Notes under the pieces: generated by a model
What the model saw: the letters and a program-made list of their open reading frames with translations, nothing else
What the model was told of the DNA's origin: nothing
Database searches by the model: none
Assembly (NCBI RefSeq): GCF_023657595.1
Contig: NZ_CP098323.1
Coordinates: 3,806,001-3,870,000, forward strand
Direction: 5' to 3'
Origin: Cytobacillus firmus
GTDB lineage: Bacteria > Bacillota > Bacilli > Bacillales > Cytobacillaceae
Length of the DNA stretch: 64,000 nt
In this document: piece by piece, positions 44,193-53,423 of the stretch
Position numbering within the stretch: the first letter of the stretch is position 1
How the letters are laid out: every line of letters begins with the position of its first letter
Made by a program: the position numbers and the translations under genes

Positions 44193-45173
44193 TTAGCCTT
44201 GTTCCTTAATCCACCTTGCCGCATCTTTTGCATGGTAAGTAATAATTAAATCACTTCCTGCACGCTTCATGCCTGTAAGCATTTCCATAACTATTCTCTG
44301 TTCATCGATCCAGCCGTTTTGTGCCGCAGCTTTAACCATTGAATATTCACCGCTCACATTATAAATCACAATTGGCAGATTGATGTTGTTCTTAACGTCC
44401 CGTACAATGTCCAAATATGGCATTCCCGGCTTAACTATCAGGAAGTCTGCCCCTTCCATTAAATCAGATTCAGCTTCGCGCATGGCTTCCATGCGGTTGG
44501 CAGGATCCATCTGATATGCTTTACGGTCGCCAAATTGCGGTGTGCTGTCAGCTGCATCTCGGAAAGGACCATAGAATGCAGATGCATATTTAACTGCATA
44601 AGACATAACAGGGATATCTTCAAATCCGGCTTCATCAAGACCTGCCCGGATGGCTGCTGTAAACCCATCCATCATATTTGATGGGGCAATAATGTCTGCT
44701 CCTGCTTTAGCCTGGCTTACAGCCGTCTGCACAAGCAGTTCCAGAGATGCATCATTCAGCACTTCCCCATTTTCAATTAAACCGCAGTGGCCATGGTCGG
44801 TATACTCGCAAAGGCAAGTATCAGCGATAATGATGATTTCCGGAAATTTAGCTTTAATAAATCTTGTAGCTTCCTGTACGATTCCATGATCATGATAAGC
44901 CTGCTGTCCACATGCATCTTTCTCTTTAGGAATTCCAAATAAGAGAACTGATTTTATTCCAAGAGAAACGACTTCGTTCATTTCCTCTTCAAGATGATCC
45001 AGCGATAAGTTGAAGATGCCCGGCATTGAAGGTATTTCTCTTTTAATGCCTTCTCCTTCTGCCACAAAAATCGGATAAATTAAATCCTCAGTACGCAAGA
45101 AGTTTTCACGAATAAGCGCTCTCATATTCGGACTTTTACGAAGGCGTCTATGCCTGTTAAATTGAAGATCCAT
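44193..45173 (-). CDS. hemB: Porphobilinogen synthase (delta-aminolevulinate dehydratase)
   Basis: Condenses two 5-aminolevulinates to porphobilinogen. 326 residues (324 in B. subtilis). The zinc cysteines are in [15 protein letters not shown], and the two Schiff-base lysines in [16 protein letters not shown] and [12 protein letters not shown]. Its start abuts the hemD stop (1-base overlap). Confidence 0.97.
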   Translation of the reverse strand: MDLQFNRHRRLRKSPNMRALIRENFLRTEDLIYPIFVAEGEGIKREIPSMPGIFNLSLDHLEEEMNEVVSLGIKSVLLFGIPKEKDACGQQAYHDHGIVQEATRFIKAKFPEIIIIADTCLCEYTDHGHCGLIENGEVLNDASLELLVQTAVSQAKAGADIIAPSNMMDGFTAAIRAGLDEAGFEDIPVMSYAVKYASAFYGPFRDAADSTPQFGDRKAYQMDPANRMEAMREAESDLMEGADFLIVKPGMPYLDIVRDVKNNINLPIVIYNVSGEYSMVKAAAQNGWIDEQRIVMEMLTGMKRAGSDLIITYHAKDAARWIKEQG

Positions 45174-45952
45174 TAATTTTCCCTCCTGGTTTCTGCTAAG
45201 TATCTGCTAATGCTCTTGAGCATGCTATGTACTGTATATTCTTCCGGAACTGCATGTACCTGCAGGCCATATGCCTCTGCACGTTCTTTAGTCACAGGGC
45301 CGATGCAGCCCACCACACTGTCTTTTACAGCATTCAGAAATCCAAGCTCCTTAACAGCCCCCATAAAATGATCCACTGTGGAAGGACTGGTAAAAGGAAG
45401 AATGTCTAACCCTTTTCCTGAAAGCTGATCTCTTAACAGACTGATGCTTTCACGTGGAAAAACAGTTTTATATACAATAATTTCATCAACATTTGCACCC
45501 TTTTCTGAGAGAGATGCTGCGATATAGTCACGTGCCAGATTTCCTTTAGGGATCAATACCTTCATCCCTTTTTCTACTAATGGCAAAAAATCCTCAACAA
45601 ACCCTTCAGCAACATATTCTCCGGGCACAAACTGCACCTTTAATCCCTTGTCGGCAAGCAATTTTTTAGTTTTCTCGCCGATAACCGCTATTTTAGGGAA
45701 GGGGCTGCTTAGACTAAAATTTTCAAAAAAAGCATCCACAGCAGTTTTGCTGGTGAATATCACCCAGTCATAAGTATGAATTTTCTTATGGGCCTGAAAT
45801 AAAGCTATATCCCGCAAAGGCTCGAAAGCAATCAGGGGGATCTCAACCGGCATCCCCCCATAGCTTCGGATAAGAGCTGAAAAGGACTGAGCCTCTTTTT
45901 TCCCTCTTGGCACCAGAACATTCATGCCTTCTAAAGGGGAAGTCCGTTTCAT
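45173..45952 (-). CDS. hemD: Uroporphyrinogen-III synthase
   Basis: Cyclises hydroxymethylbilane to uroporphyrinogen III. 259 residues, close to family length; sequence is poorly conserved as usual, but [39 protein letters not shown] and [11 protein letters not shown] are the recognisable family stretches. Position between hemC and hemB supports the call. Starts within the hemC stop (4-base overlap). Confidence 0.93.
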   Translation of the reverse strand: MKRTSPLEGMNVLVPRGKKEAQSFSALIRSYGGMPVEIPLIAFEPLRDIALFQAHKKIHTYDWVIFTSKTAVDAFFENFSLSSPFPKIAVIGEKTKKLLADKGLKVQFVPGEYVAEGFVEDFLPLVEKGMKVLIPKGNLARDYIAASLSEKGANVDEIIVYKTVFPRESISLLRDQLSGKGLDILPFTSPSTVDHFMGAVKELGFLNAVKDSVVGCIGPVTKERAEAYGLQVHAVPEEYTVHSMLKSISRYLAETRREN

Positions 45953-46884
45953 TGCCCGTCAAGCTCCTCTTTTACCCTGTCGATAAGCTCTTTAGCTCCC
46001 TGTTCGGTTAACTTAACAGCCACCTTAACACCAAGCTCTTCCGGGTTTGAACCTGTTAATGTCTCCTTATAAATCACTTTTCCATCAGGAGAGCCTACAA
46101 GTCCAGTTAACTCCAATTCCCCTGTTTCATTAATTGTTGCAAACCCTGCAATCGGAACCTGGCAGCCGCCTTCCATCTTATGCAGGAACTCACGCTCTGC
46201 ACGTACAGTCTGGTTCGTCTCAGGGCATGTGAATTTATCCAGCAATGCCCGAAGCTCCTTATCACTTTCACGGCACTCTATGGAAAGTGCTCCCTGGCCA
46301 ACTGCCGGCACACAGATTTCCGGCTCCAGGAATTCCGTAACAGCATCCGATGCCCAGCCCATCCTGGATAGACCTGCTGCCGCAAGAATGATTGCATCAT
46401 ATTCTTCCGTTTCCAGTTTGGATAATCGGGTATCTATGTTTCCTCTGATCCACTTAATCTCGAGATCCGGACGCTGCGCCAGAAGCTGTGCCCCTCTGCG
46501 CAGGCTGCTTGTTCCAATTACAGATCCCGGCTTTAAGTCATTCAGTTTGATATGCCCTTTTGAAATGAGTGCATCCCGATGGTCTTCTCTTTCCGGAATG
46601 CTTCCAATTGTCAGACCTTCCGGAAGAACAGCAGGCATATCCTTCATGCTATGTACAGCCATATCAATTTCCTCATCAAGCATGGCCTGTTCAATTTCCT
46701 TTACGAATAAACCTTTTCCTCCGACCTTTGAAAGGGTAACATCAAGAATTTTATCACCTTTTGTGACAATTTCCTTCACTTCAAACTCAAAGGATGAATC
46801 GATGTTTTTCAATTGGCTGATCACCCAGTTGGTCTGAGTTAATGCCAGCTTGCTTCGTCTTGAACCTACAATTATTTTTCTCAT
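45949..46884 (-). CDS. hemC: Porphobilinogen deaminase (hydroxymethylbilane synthase)
   Basis: Links four porphobilinogens into hydroxymethylbilane. I start it at the ATG 46882-46884 ([18 protein letters not shown], 311 residues; 314 in B. subtilis), 6 bases after [34 protein letters not shown] and the cofactor cysteine in [11 protein letters not shown] are present. Its upstream gap to hemX holds a 120-bp tandem repeat, unusual for this operon. Confidence 0.97.
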   Translation of the reverse strand: MRKIIVGSRRSKLALTQTNWVISQLKNIDSSFEFEVKEIVTKGDKILDVTLSKVGGKGLFVKEIEQAMLDEEIDMAVHSMKDMPAVLPEGLTIGSIPEREDHRDALISKGHIKLNDLKPGSVIGTSSLRRGAQLLAQRPDLEIKWIRGNIDTRLSKLETEEYDAIILAAAGLSRMGWASDAVTEFLEPEICVPAVGQGALSIECRESDKELRALLDKFTCPETNQTVRAEREFLHKMEGGCQVPIAGFATINETGELELTGLVGSPDGKVIYKETLTGSNPEELGVKVAVKLTEQGAKELIDRVKEELDGQ

Positions 46885-46912
46885 GACAGCCTCCTGCAAT
46901 TATGTCTGGCAG

Positions 46913-47294
46913 CGAACAGCCGCCTCCGCTTTTCTTTGTCCAGCTCCGGCTCCTGCCCCTCGAGGTCATAAGCTGTTATGCTCTGCGGCAAACTGCGCCG
47001 CGGCCGCAGACCATCTTATGCTTGTCGGGCCTGAACAGTCGCCTCCGCTTTTCTTTGTCCAGCTCCGGCTCCTAGCCCCTCGAGGTCATAAGCTGTTCTG
47101 CTCTGCGGCAAACTGCGCCGCGGCCGCAGACCATCTTATGCTTGTCGGGGCTGAACAGTCGCCTCCGCTTTTCTTTGTCCAGCTCCGGCTCCTAGCCCCT
47201 CGAGGTCATAAGCTGTTCTGCTCTGCGGCAAACTGCGCCGCGGCCGCAGACCATCTTATGCTTGTCGGGGCTGAACAGTCGCCTCCGCTTTTCT
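46913..47294. repeat. Three tandem copies of a 120-bp GC-rich repeat between hemX and hemC
   Basis: Units at about 46922-47040 (119 bp), 47041-47160 and 47161-47280, plus stubs at both ends (GAACAG... at 46913 and GCCTCCGCTTTTCT at 47281-47294). Units 2 and 3 are identical; unit 1 differs by a few bases. Each contains an inner palindromic part, CTGCGGC ... GCCGCAG with GCCGCGGC. I recognise the unit as a Bacillus-group dispersed intergenic repeat from memory. The array begins about 28 bases upstream of hemC and abuts the hemX stop codon. Confidence 0.93.
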
Positions 47295-48126
47295 ATGAAT
47301 ACCAAAAATGGAAAGATGAAAGTTTGCCGAATAAAAAGAAGTTAATTAATACAATTAAAAATGATGCTAAATTCCAGAGTGCTAAAGATTTTCCATATAA
47401 GCCCTTTCCTACTTTCATATAGAGATAAATACTATATAAAGCCAGGACAATGAATGAACCGATTACCTTGGAGTCATACCAGACCATATGCGGCAGTTTA
47501 ATGTATGCCCACTGGATGCCTAAAATTAAACTTATCATCAGCATAGGTACACCGATTACATTTAATACATAGGACATATGTTCAAGCTTTGACAAATCCG
47601 TTATCCGGAGCAGCCTCGTTCCCCACTTTTTCCTTTTCAGCAAATCATATTGAATAAGATACAGCAATGAGAAAACGAAGGAGAGCGAGAAGGCTCCATA
47701 TGAAAGTATCGCAACTGTTATATGAATCAGCAGCAGTTCTGATATGAGCTGCTGCGCTTTGACAGCCGAATCAATCTGCACAGGTGCGAATGTATGGATC
47801 GCCATTATGATAAAGCCGAGAACATTTGTAAAAAAGACGATAAAATCAACTCTAAGCAGCCTGTTAATTCCCAAAGAAAGAGTGATAAGCACCCAGGCAT
47901 AAAAGTACAGGCCCTCAAAAATGGTCAATACGGGAAATCTTCCTGTATTAATCATATAAAGAATTAGGAACACCGTTTGAAGCACCCATACAAATGCAAG
48001 TAACCAGAAGGCAATTCTATTCGCCTTCCGGTTATGATGAAGAAAATCAATAAAATATAATAAGACACATAAGGCATACAGAACCACCGTGAATTCATGC
48101 AGCCGTGTCATATAGATGTCAAACAT
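47293..48126 (-). CDS. hemX: HemX, membrane protein of the hem operon
   Basis: 277 residues (276 in B. subtilis), CcsA/ResC-like membrane protein with about eight helices and the WAYIKLPHMVWYDSKVIGSF stretch near the C-terminus that resembles the haem-handling family. In B. subtilis it lowers the amount of glutamyl-tRNA reductase (HemA). 14 bases after hemA. Its TAG stop is formed at the edge of the 120-bp repeat array (the AG belongs to the repeat), so the original stop context has been replaced. Confidence 0.92.
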   Translation of the reverse strand: MFDIYMTRLHEFTVVLYALCVLLYFIDFLHHNRKANRIAFWLLAFVWVLQTVFLILYMINTGRFPVLTIFEGLYFYAWVLITLSLGINRLLRVDFIVFFTNVLGFIIMAIHTFAPVQIDSAVKAQQLISELLLIHITVAILSYGAFSLSFVFSLLYLIQYDLLKRKKWGTRLLRITDLSKLEHMSYVLNVIGVPMLMISLILGIQWAYIKLPHMVWYDSKVIGSFIVLALYSIYLYMKVGKGLYGKSLALWNLASFLIVLINFFLFGKLSSFHFWYS

Positions 48127-48140
48127 GGACAGAACCCCTT

Positions 48141-49490
48141 TTATGATTGAAAGGAAGTTTGCTGTGATTGAGCGAATGCGTGCTTTGGTTTAGCTGCTGC
48201 GTGCACGTTCTGCTGATCTGAAACAAGTTCTTCTATATTAAAGATTTTTACAAATAAATCTAATGCCTGTTCGGAATCTTTCTGTCCAGCCATTTCTTTA
48301 GCTTGTAAAATAGGATCCTTTAATAGCTGATTGATAATGCTCTTTGTATGCTTGTTCAGCACTTTTTTATCACGATCACTCAAATGCGGCAGCTTTCTTT
48401 CAATGCTTGTCATGGTTTCACTCTGTATAGCCAGTGCTTTCTCACGCAAGGCGGAAATGACCGGAACAACACCAAGCAGGTTCAGCCATTGCTTGAATTC
48501 AACAATCTCTCCTTCAATCATAAGCTGAATCTTTTCGGCTGCCTTTTTACGCTCCTGAAGGTTCGCTTCAACAATGCCTTCAAGATCATCAATATCATAT
48601 AGGAAAACACTGTCCAGGTCTGCCAGTTTCGGATCCAGGTCTCTTGGAACAGCAATATCAACCATAAATAGAGGCTTGCCTTTACGCATTCTTTCTGCGT
48701 AAGCCATCATTTCCTTTGTGACAACAAATTCTTTGGCCCCTGTAGAACTGATTAAAATATCAGCTTCAACAAGAGCACACTGAAGCTCATGCAGCGTTTT
48801 TGCCTGGCCCGCATAGCGGCTTGCAAGATTCTGTGCTTTCTCAAATGTACGGTTAATTACCGTTACTTTGCTTGCTCCGTTGGCATGAAGATTTTGGATT
48901 GCCAGCTCACCCATTTTACCGGCTCCTAATATTAGAACATGTTTATTTTCGAGTGATCCAAAAATCTTCTTAGCCAGTTCCACTGCTGCATAGCTGACAG
49001 ATACTGCATTTGCTCCTATATCCGTTTCGGAGTGTGCACGCTTAGCAAGCGTTACTGCCTGCTTAAACAAGTGGTTAAAGACGGTACCGGTTGAATTTTC
49101 CGATTGAGCTCCCAGGAAACTAGACCTTACCTGTCCTAAAATCTGTGTCTCGCCAAGGATCATGGAGTTTAGGCCGCATGCTACTTTGAATAGATGCTCT
49201 ATTGCCCCATCCCCTTCATAAATAAATAGGAATGGAGAAAATTCATTCTGATCCATATTGAAATGTTCTGCCAAAAATTCCTTTATATAATAGCGGCCAG
49301 TATGAAGCTGGTCCACAACTGCATAAATTTCGGTCCGATTGCAAGTAGACAGAATGACATTCTCTAAAATGCTTTTTTTGTCATTTAAAGTCTTCATTGC
49401 CTCGCCCAATTGTGAAGGATTAAAGGTTAGACGTTCACGGATTTCAACAGGGGCAGTTTTATAGTTAAGACCGACGACTAAGATATGCAT
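48141..49490 (-). CDS. hemA: Glutamyl-tRNA reductase
   Basis: First committed step of haem synthesis: reduces glutamyl-tRNA to glutamate-1-semialdehyde with NADPH. I start it at ATG 49488-49490 ([21 protein letters not shown], 449 residues; 455 in B. subtilis), with GGGGTG nine bases upstream. The catalytic cysteine is in [11 protein letters not shown], the NADPH fold in [13 protein letters not shown]. First gene of hemAXCDBL; a PerR-box-like sequence lies at its promoter. Confidence 0.97.
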   Translation of the reverse strand: MHILVVGLNYKTAPVEIRERLTFNPSQLGEAMKTLNDKKSILENVILSTCNRTEIYAVVDQLHTGRYYIKEFLAEHFNMDQNEFSPFLFIYEGDGAIEHLFKVACGLNSMILGETQILGQVRSSFLGAQSENSTGTVFNHLFKQAVTLAKRAHSETDIGANAVSVSYAAVELAKKIFGSLENKHVLILGAGKMGELAIQNLHANGASKVTVINRTFEKAQNLASRYAGQAKTLHELQCALVEADILISSTGAKEFVVTKEMMAYAERMRKGKPLFMVDIAVPRDLDPKLADLDSVFLYDIDDLEGIVEANLQERKKAAEKIQLMIEGEIVEFKQWLNLLGVVPVISALREKALAIQSETMTSIERKLPHLSDRDKKVLNKHTKSIINQLLKDPILQAKEMAGQKDSEQALDLFVKIFNIEELVSDQQNVHAAAKPKHAFAQSQQTSFQS

Positions 49491-49526
49491 TGAAATTGAC
49501 ACCCCCAGAATTATTGCCTAGTTCAT

Positions 49527-49541
49527 TAATATTAATTATAT
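49527..49541 (-). promoter_or_regulatory. PerR-box-like operator and -10 of hemA
   Basis: Reverse-strand ATATAATTAATATTA matches the PerR consensus TTATAATNATTATAA at 11 of 14 positions and contains a perfect TATAAT. hemA is a known PerR target in B. subtilis. No good -35 was found at standard spacing. Confidence 0.45.
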
Positions 49542-49718
49542 CATTTCTATTTTTTCAATTAATGCTTAAATGTGAACAGATAATGAACACATATGATACT
49601 ATATTTTAAACAGGAGCCTTGTATTAAGGTAATCTTAAAATAGACAAATACTCCCTTATGTACAGTAACAAAAAAACTTGCCGGATTCAAGTGAACCTTA
49701 TTGGAAGTGGTGTTTTTC

Positions 49719-50204
49719 ATGAAAAATCAGCGTATTTTCCCCGGAATTATTTTACTCGGATTTGGAGCCTACTTTTTTCTCCAGCAGAGCGGATTTACTG
49801 CCTTACAGTCTTATTATTCCTGGCCGACTCTTCTCATTATCGTCGGAGCAGCCTTTTTAACTCAGGGATATGGCGCCAGGGATTATGACTCCATATTGCC
49901 AGGGGTTATTTTAACCGGATTTGGCCTGCATTTTCATGTGGTGAACCGCCTCGAAATTTGGCCGGATCATATTGGTACATTCATTCTTATAATTGCTCTC
50001 GGCTTCCTCCTTCGGCATCAGAAAACAGGTGCAGGATTATTCCAGGGCATCTTATTCTTAATTCTTGCCGCGTTGCTCCTGTTTTATGACAGAGTAGCTG
50101 AGTGGATGGGACTTCTTGAAAATGGCGTCTCTGATGTTTGGCAGTTTTGGCCAATCTTATTAATGTTAATTGGATTATATTTTTTACTATCAAAGAAAAA
50201 ATAA
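49719..50204 (+). CDS. Polytopic membrane protein (LiaF/LiaI-like transmembrane region)
   Basis: 161 residues from the ATG at 49719 (MKNQRIFPGIILLGFGAYFFL), which has GGAAGTGG upstream; the frame opens at 49701. Five hydrophobic segments with repeated motifs of the kind IILLGFGAYFFLQ / GVILTGFGLHF / WPILLMLIGLYFLL, as in the DUF5668/LiaF N-terminal membrane region. B. subtilis has an uncharacterised gene, ysxD, between hemA and ysxC; this could correspond but I cannot confirm it. It is divergent from hemA and ends in a bidirectional terminator. Confidence 0.75.
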   Translation: MKNQRIFPGIILLGFGAYFFLQQSGFTALQSYYSWPTLLIIVGAAFLTQGYGARDYDSILPGVILTGFGLHFHVVNRLEIWPDHIGTFILIIALGFLLRHQKTGAGLFQGILFLILAALLLFYDRVAEWMGLLENGVSDVWQFWPILLMLIGLYFLLSKKK

Positions 50205-50237
50205 AAGACAGGGATATTTAGCTTTTCCCTGTCTTTT
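50203..50237. terminator. Bidirectional terminator between the membrane protein and the ABC operon
   Basis: AAAAGACAGGGA / TCCCTGTCTTTT-type 12-bp perfect stem (50203-50214 with 50226-50237), flanked by A and T runs. Confidence 0.9.
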
Positions 50238-50251
50238 ACCATTAAAACTGT

Positions 50252-50989
50252 CTAAAGAACCGAATCCAAGAAATTTTTGGTTCTCTGCTCTCTTGGATTG
50301 TTAAACAAGTCCTCCGGGTGTCCCACTTCTACAATTCTTCCGTCATGCATATAGACAGCCCAGTCTGCCACTTCTCTTGCAAAGCCCATTTCATGCGTGA
50401 CGACGACCATTGTCATGCCTTCCAGGGCCAGCTCCTTCATTGTGGAAAGCACTTCCCCCACCAGCTCCGGATCCAGTGCCGATGTCGGCTCATCAAAAAG
50501 CATGATATCGGGCTTCATCGCCAGTGCCCTTGCAATGGCTACACGCTGCTTTTGTCCGCCTGAAAGTTTTGATGGGTATACATTCTCCTTGTCAGAAAGC
50601 CCAACTTTTTTTAATAGCTCCTGGGCATCGTTTTTCACTTGATCCTTAGGAAGCTTTTTCACATGCAAAGGTGCTTCCATCACATTTTCGAGAACAGTCA
50701 TATGAGGAAATAAATGAAAATGCTGAAAGACCATTCCTACTTTTTCTCTTACTTTATTTAGGTCATGTGTTTCTTTCTCAACCTTTTCACCCTCAAAAAT
50801 GATATTGCCGCTGTCCTTTAATTCAAGAAAGTTCAAGCAGCGGAGCAGTGTGCTTTTTCCGGACCCGCTGGCACCAATCAGGCAAACAACATCGCTTTCC
50901 TTCACTGTTATGTCAATGTCTTTCAGGACATGGAGATCCCCGAATGATTTGTTCAATTTTTCTACCTTGATCATGTACGATTCACTCAT
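50252..50989 (-). CDS. Polar amino-acid ABC transporter, ATP-binding protein
   Basis: 245-residue ATPase of the GlnQ/HisP type: Walker [11 protein letters not shown]-loop [17 protein letters not shown], signature LSGGQKQR, Walker [15 protein letters not shown] and the His switch [15 protein letters not shown]. Energises uptake through the permease encoded 13 bases upstream. The ATG at 50987-50989 has GGAGG upstream; an alternative start five codons in is possible. The amino acid carried cannot be told from sequence alone. Confidence 0.93.
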   Translation of the reverse strand: MSESYMIKVEKLNKSFGDLHVLKDIDITVKESDVVCLIGASGSGKSTLLRCLNFLELKDSGNIIFEGEKVEKETHDLNKVREKVGMVFQHFHLFPHMTVLENVMEAPLHVKKLPKDQVKNDAQELLKKVGLSDKENVYPSKLSGGQKQRVAIARALAMKPDIMLFDEPTSALDPELVGEVLSTMKELALEGMTMVVVTHEMGFAREVADWAVYMHDGRIVEVGHPEDLFNNPREQRTKNFLDSVL

Positions 50990-51002
50990 TCCTCATTCCT
51001 CC

Positions 51003-51650
51003 TCAATCACTGCTTGCCATTCTTTTCTCAATCATATTTACAAGGATGGAGAAAATAAGTACAAGTACTAAATAGTAAACAGCTACAATCAGCAAATAGC
51101 TCATGTAGTCATATTCATTGGAACCATATGTTGTTGCCACGTTAAAGAGCTCGTACATGCCGATGAAGGAAGCCAGTGAGGAATCCTTCAATGCAATGAT
51201 AAACTGATTCCCAAGAGGCGGCATAGCCCGGCGGAATGCCTGAGGAAGAATGATTCTTCTCATCGCAAGGCCGGCAGTCATACCCAGTGAACGTCCTGCT
51301 TCCATTTGTCCTTTGTCGATGGATTGAATGGAGCCCCTGAAAATTTCGGCTATATAGGCACCGTTGTGAAAAGCAAGTCCAAGCACAACCGACCAAAACT
51401 GTGAAATATCCAGCGCTGTCAATCCGAAATAGAAAATGAATATCTGGACAACAAGAGGCGTTCCCCTCACAAGAAAAATATAGATGTCTGCAATCCATTC
51501 CAGAACTTTCACTCTTGATATCTTTAAAAAAGCAAAAAACAACCCTATAAAAATAGCAATAAACACCGATACAATGGTTAATTGAAAGGTTAAGAGCATC
51601 CCCTTTAAAAATACGGGATATGTATCAATAAACTTTGTAAATAAATCCAC
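51003..51650 (-). CDS. Polar amino-acid ABC transporter, permease
   Basis: 215 residues, HisMQ/GlnP type, about five membrane helices, with the ATPase-docking EAA loop EAGRSLGMTAGLAMRRIILPQA. N-terminus LLTFQLTIVSVFIAIFIGLF is typical. Middle gene of a binding protein-permease-ATPase operon; a hairpin precedes it. Confidence 0.93.
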   Translation of the reverse strand: MDLFTKFIDTYPVFLKGMLLTFQLTIVSVFIAIFIGLFFAFLKISRVKVLEWIADIYIFLVRGTPLVVQIFIFYFGLTALDISQFWSVVLGLAFHNGAYIAEIFRGSIQSIDKGQMEAGRSLGMTAGLAMRRIILPQAFRRAMPPLGNQFIIALKDSSLASFIGMYELFNVATTYGSNEYDYMSYLLIVAVYYLVLVLIFSILVNMIEKRMASSD

Positions 51651-51686
51651 AAAAATCCCCCTTCAGATGGCAATTTCATTCTGTGT

Positions 51687-51725
51687 AAAAAAACAAAACA
51701 GGCGAATGTCTAATACACATCCGCC
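51687..51725 (-). terminator. Attenuator-like hairpin between binding protein and permease
   Basis: GGCGAATGT / ACATCCGCC 9-bp stem with one wobble, then GTTTTGTTTTTTT on the reverse strand. It would let more binding protein than permease message be made. Confidence 0.65.
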
Positions 51726-51732
51726 CGCAATG

Positions 51733-52515
51733 TTATTCCTTCTCAGGATCAACTGTTATATCTTCACCGATATATTTTTTGCTGATTTCTGTGAGTGTTC
51801 CATTCTCGCGAAGTGTTTCAAGAGCTTCATTCACTTTTTCGAGCAGCTCTTTATTATCCTTTGCAACTGCAATTGCCTGCTCACTGCGGCCAAGCAGCTC
51901 TTTGCCTTCAATTTTCATTCCGGCGCCAATTGCTTCTTTGCCTGTAACAAAATCAGTGATAACAGCATCATGTTTTCCCTTGCTCAATGCTTCCAGGGCG
52001 ACAACATCACTGTCATAAAACTGAATGTTATCTGTCACTTCCTCTGCATTTGATGTGTATGTTGATCCTTTTGATACTGCAATCTCCTTGCCTTCAAGAT
52101 CAGACAGTGTCTCAATCGTGCTATCCGGACGCACATATATTTGCGGGCCTGAATAGTAATATGGTGTTGAAAAATTGACTGCTTTCAAACGTTCTTCGGT
52201 AATGGTGTGGCTGGCTACCGCTGCATCAAAACGGCCTGACTTAACTCCCTCCACTATACCGCCGAACTTAAATTTATTCTGAACCGGCTCAAGCCCGAGT
52301 TCTTTTGCTACAGCCTCTGCTACATCAATATCAAAGCCGCTCATGCTTCCATCATCATTTGTATAACTAAAAGGTTTGAACTCTCCCGAAGCCGCATATG
52401 TAAATTTGTCTTCGTCTACTAGATCCATTCCGCTTTTAGAAGCTTCTTCTGATCCGCATGCAGCCAGGACCAATACAAAAGCAGCTGCTATGATTCCTTT
52501 TAACCAATGTCTCAC
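51733..52515 (-). CDS. Polar amino-acid ABC transporter, substrate-binding lipoprotein
   Basis: 260 residues, family-3 solute-binding protein. Lipoprotein signal peptide ending in LVLAACGSEE (lipobox LAAC), then ASGEFKPFSYTNDDGSMSGFDIDVAEAVA and GRFDAAVASHTITEERL typical of GlnH/YxeM-like proteins. First gene of the operon, behind a sigmaA-type promoter. Confidence 0.92.
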   Translation of the reverse strand: MRHWLKGIIAAAFVLVLAACGSEEASKSGMDLVDEDKFTYAASGEFKPFSYTNDDGSMSGFDIDVAEAVAKELGLEPVQNKFKFGGIVEGVKSGRFDAAVASHTITEERLKAVNFSTPYYYSGPQIYVRPDSTIETLSDLEGKEIAVSKGSTYTSNAEEVTDNIQFYDSDVVALEALSKGKHDAVITDFVTGKEAIGAGMKIEGKELLGRSEQAIAVAKDNKELLEKVNEALETLRENGTLTEISKKYIGEDITVDPEKE

Positions 52516-52562
52516 TAGTCTAAATTCCCCCTTCAGTATCTCTCTTTTTTATGTGCCCTTTA

Positions 52563-52591
52563 ACTCTATCATCATTTATGAATATTCTCAA
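52563..52591 (-). promoter_or_regulatory. Promoter of the amino-acid ABC operon
   Basis: Reverse-strand TTGAGA (52586-52591) and TAGAGT (52563-52568) with a 17-base spacer; leader of about 40 bases, too short for a riboswitch. The rest of the gap to ysxC (52592-52805) shows nothing else recognisable. Confidence 0.5.
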
Positions 52592-52805
52592 AATTCATAT
52601 TTTATGATAATTTATGAAATAAAAGTATATAAGCTGTTCTCATTAAATGATCATCTGCAGACTCCAACATAACTCCATATTCTCCCGTATCCTTGAGATT
52701 CCTTACCTTTCGACAAAATTAATATACAGTTAATACCAAATGCGCAGTGAAATACAGGTTATCTCAAATACCCATTTCCAGGACGAAAGACCTGAATGGA
52801 GAAAA

Positions 52806-52839
52806 CAAAAAATCCCGCTGCAAATGCTGCGGGATTTTT
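52806..52839 (-). terminator. Terminator after ysxC
   Basis: AAAATCCCGC / GCGGGATTTT 10-bp stem, 10-base loop, T-rich on the reverse strand. Confidence 0.88.
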
Positions 52840-52841
52840 AT

Positions 52842-53423
52842 TTACATATAGCTTTTTAATGCCGACCAGGCCTGGTCTTTCCCATAACCTGTTTCAGAAG
52901 AAAACATAATGATCTGATCATTCGGATCGATATCCAATGTTTCTTTCGTGATTTTCATATGTTTTTGCCACTTGGATTTCGGTATTTTATCCGCTTTTGT
53001 GGCTATTACAACACAGGGAATTTCATAATGCTTTAAAAAGTTGTACATCATGACATCGTCACTTGTAGGGGGATGGCGCAAATCAACAATCAGCACAACT
53101 GCTTTTAACTGCTCTCTGTTTGTTAAGTATGTTTCTATCATCTTTCCCCAAGCTTCACGTTCCTTTTTGGATACCTTTGCATACCCATAGCCCGGAACAT
53201 CAACAAAGTGAAGAATTTCGTTAATAAGGTAAAAATTCAGGGTTTGTGTCTTCCCCGGCTTAGAGGATATTCTGGCAAGTCCTCTTCGATTAAGCATTTT
53301 ATTAATGAAAGAAGATTTGCCGACGTTTGAACGGCCGGCTAGGGCAAATTCCGGCAAATCACTTTCAGGATATTGATCAGGCTTAACAGCACTGATGACT
53401 ATTTCTGAGCTGGTTACTTTCAT
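52842..53423 (-). CDS. ysxC: Ribosome biogenesis GTPase YsxC (EngB)
   Basis: Essential GTPase for 50S assembly. 193 residues (195 in B. subtilis): G1 [14 protein letters not shown]3 [10 protein letters not shown]4 TKADKIPK, and the family stretch [15 protein letters not shown]. Starts inside the lonA stop (4-base overlap). Confidence 0.97.
   Translation of the reverse strand: MKVTSSEIVISAVKPDQYPESDLPEFALAGRSNVGKSSFINKMLNRRGLARISSKPGKTQTLNFYLINEILHFVDVPGYGYAKVSKKEREAWGKMIETYLTNREQLKAVVLIVDLRHPPTSDDVMMYNFLKHYEIPCVVIATKADKIPKSKWQKHMKITKETLDIDPNDQIIMFSSETGYGKDQAWSALKSYM

Noticed and set aside
46850-47422. Forward-strand frame of about 190 codons with three 40-residue repeats
   Set aside because: Open only because the 120-bp noncoding repeat is a multiple of three; runs across hemC and hemX ends on the opposite strand without a ribosome site.
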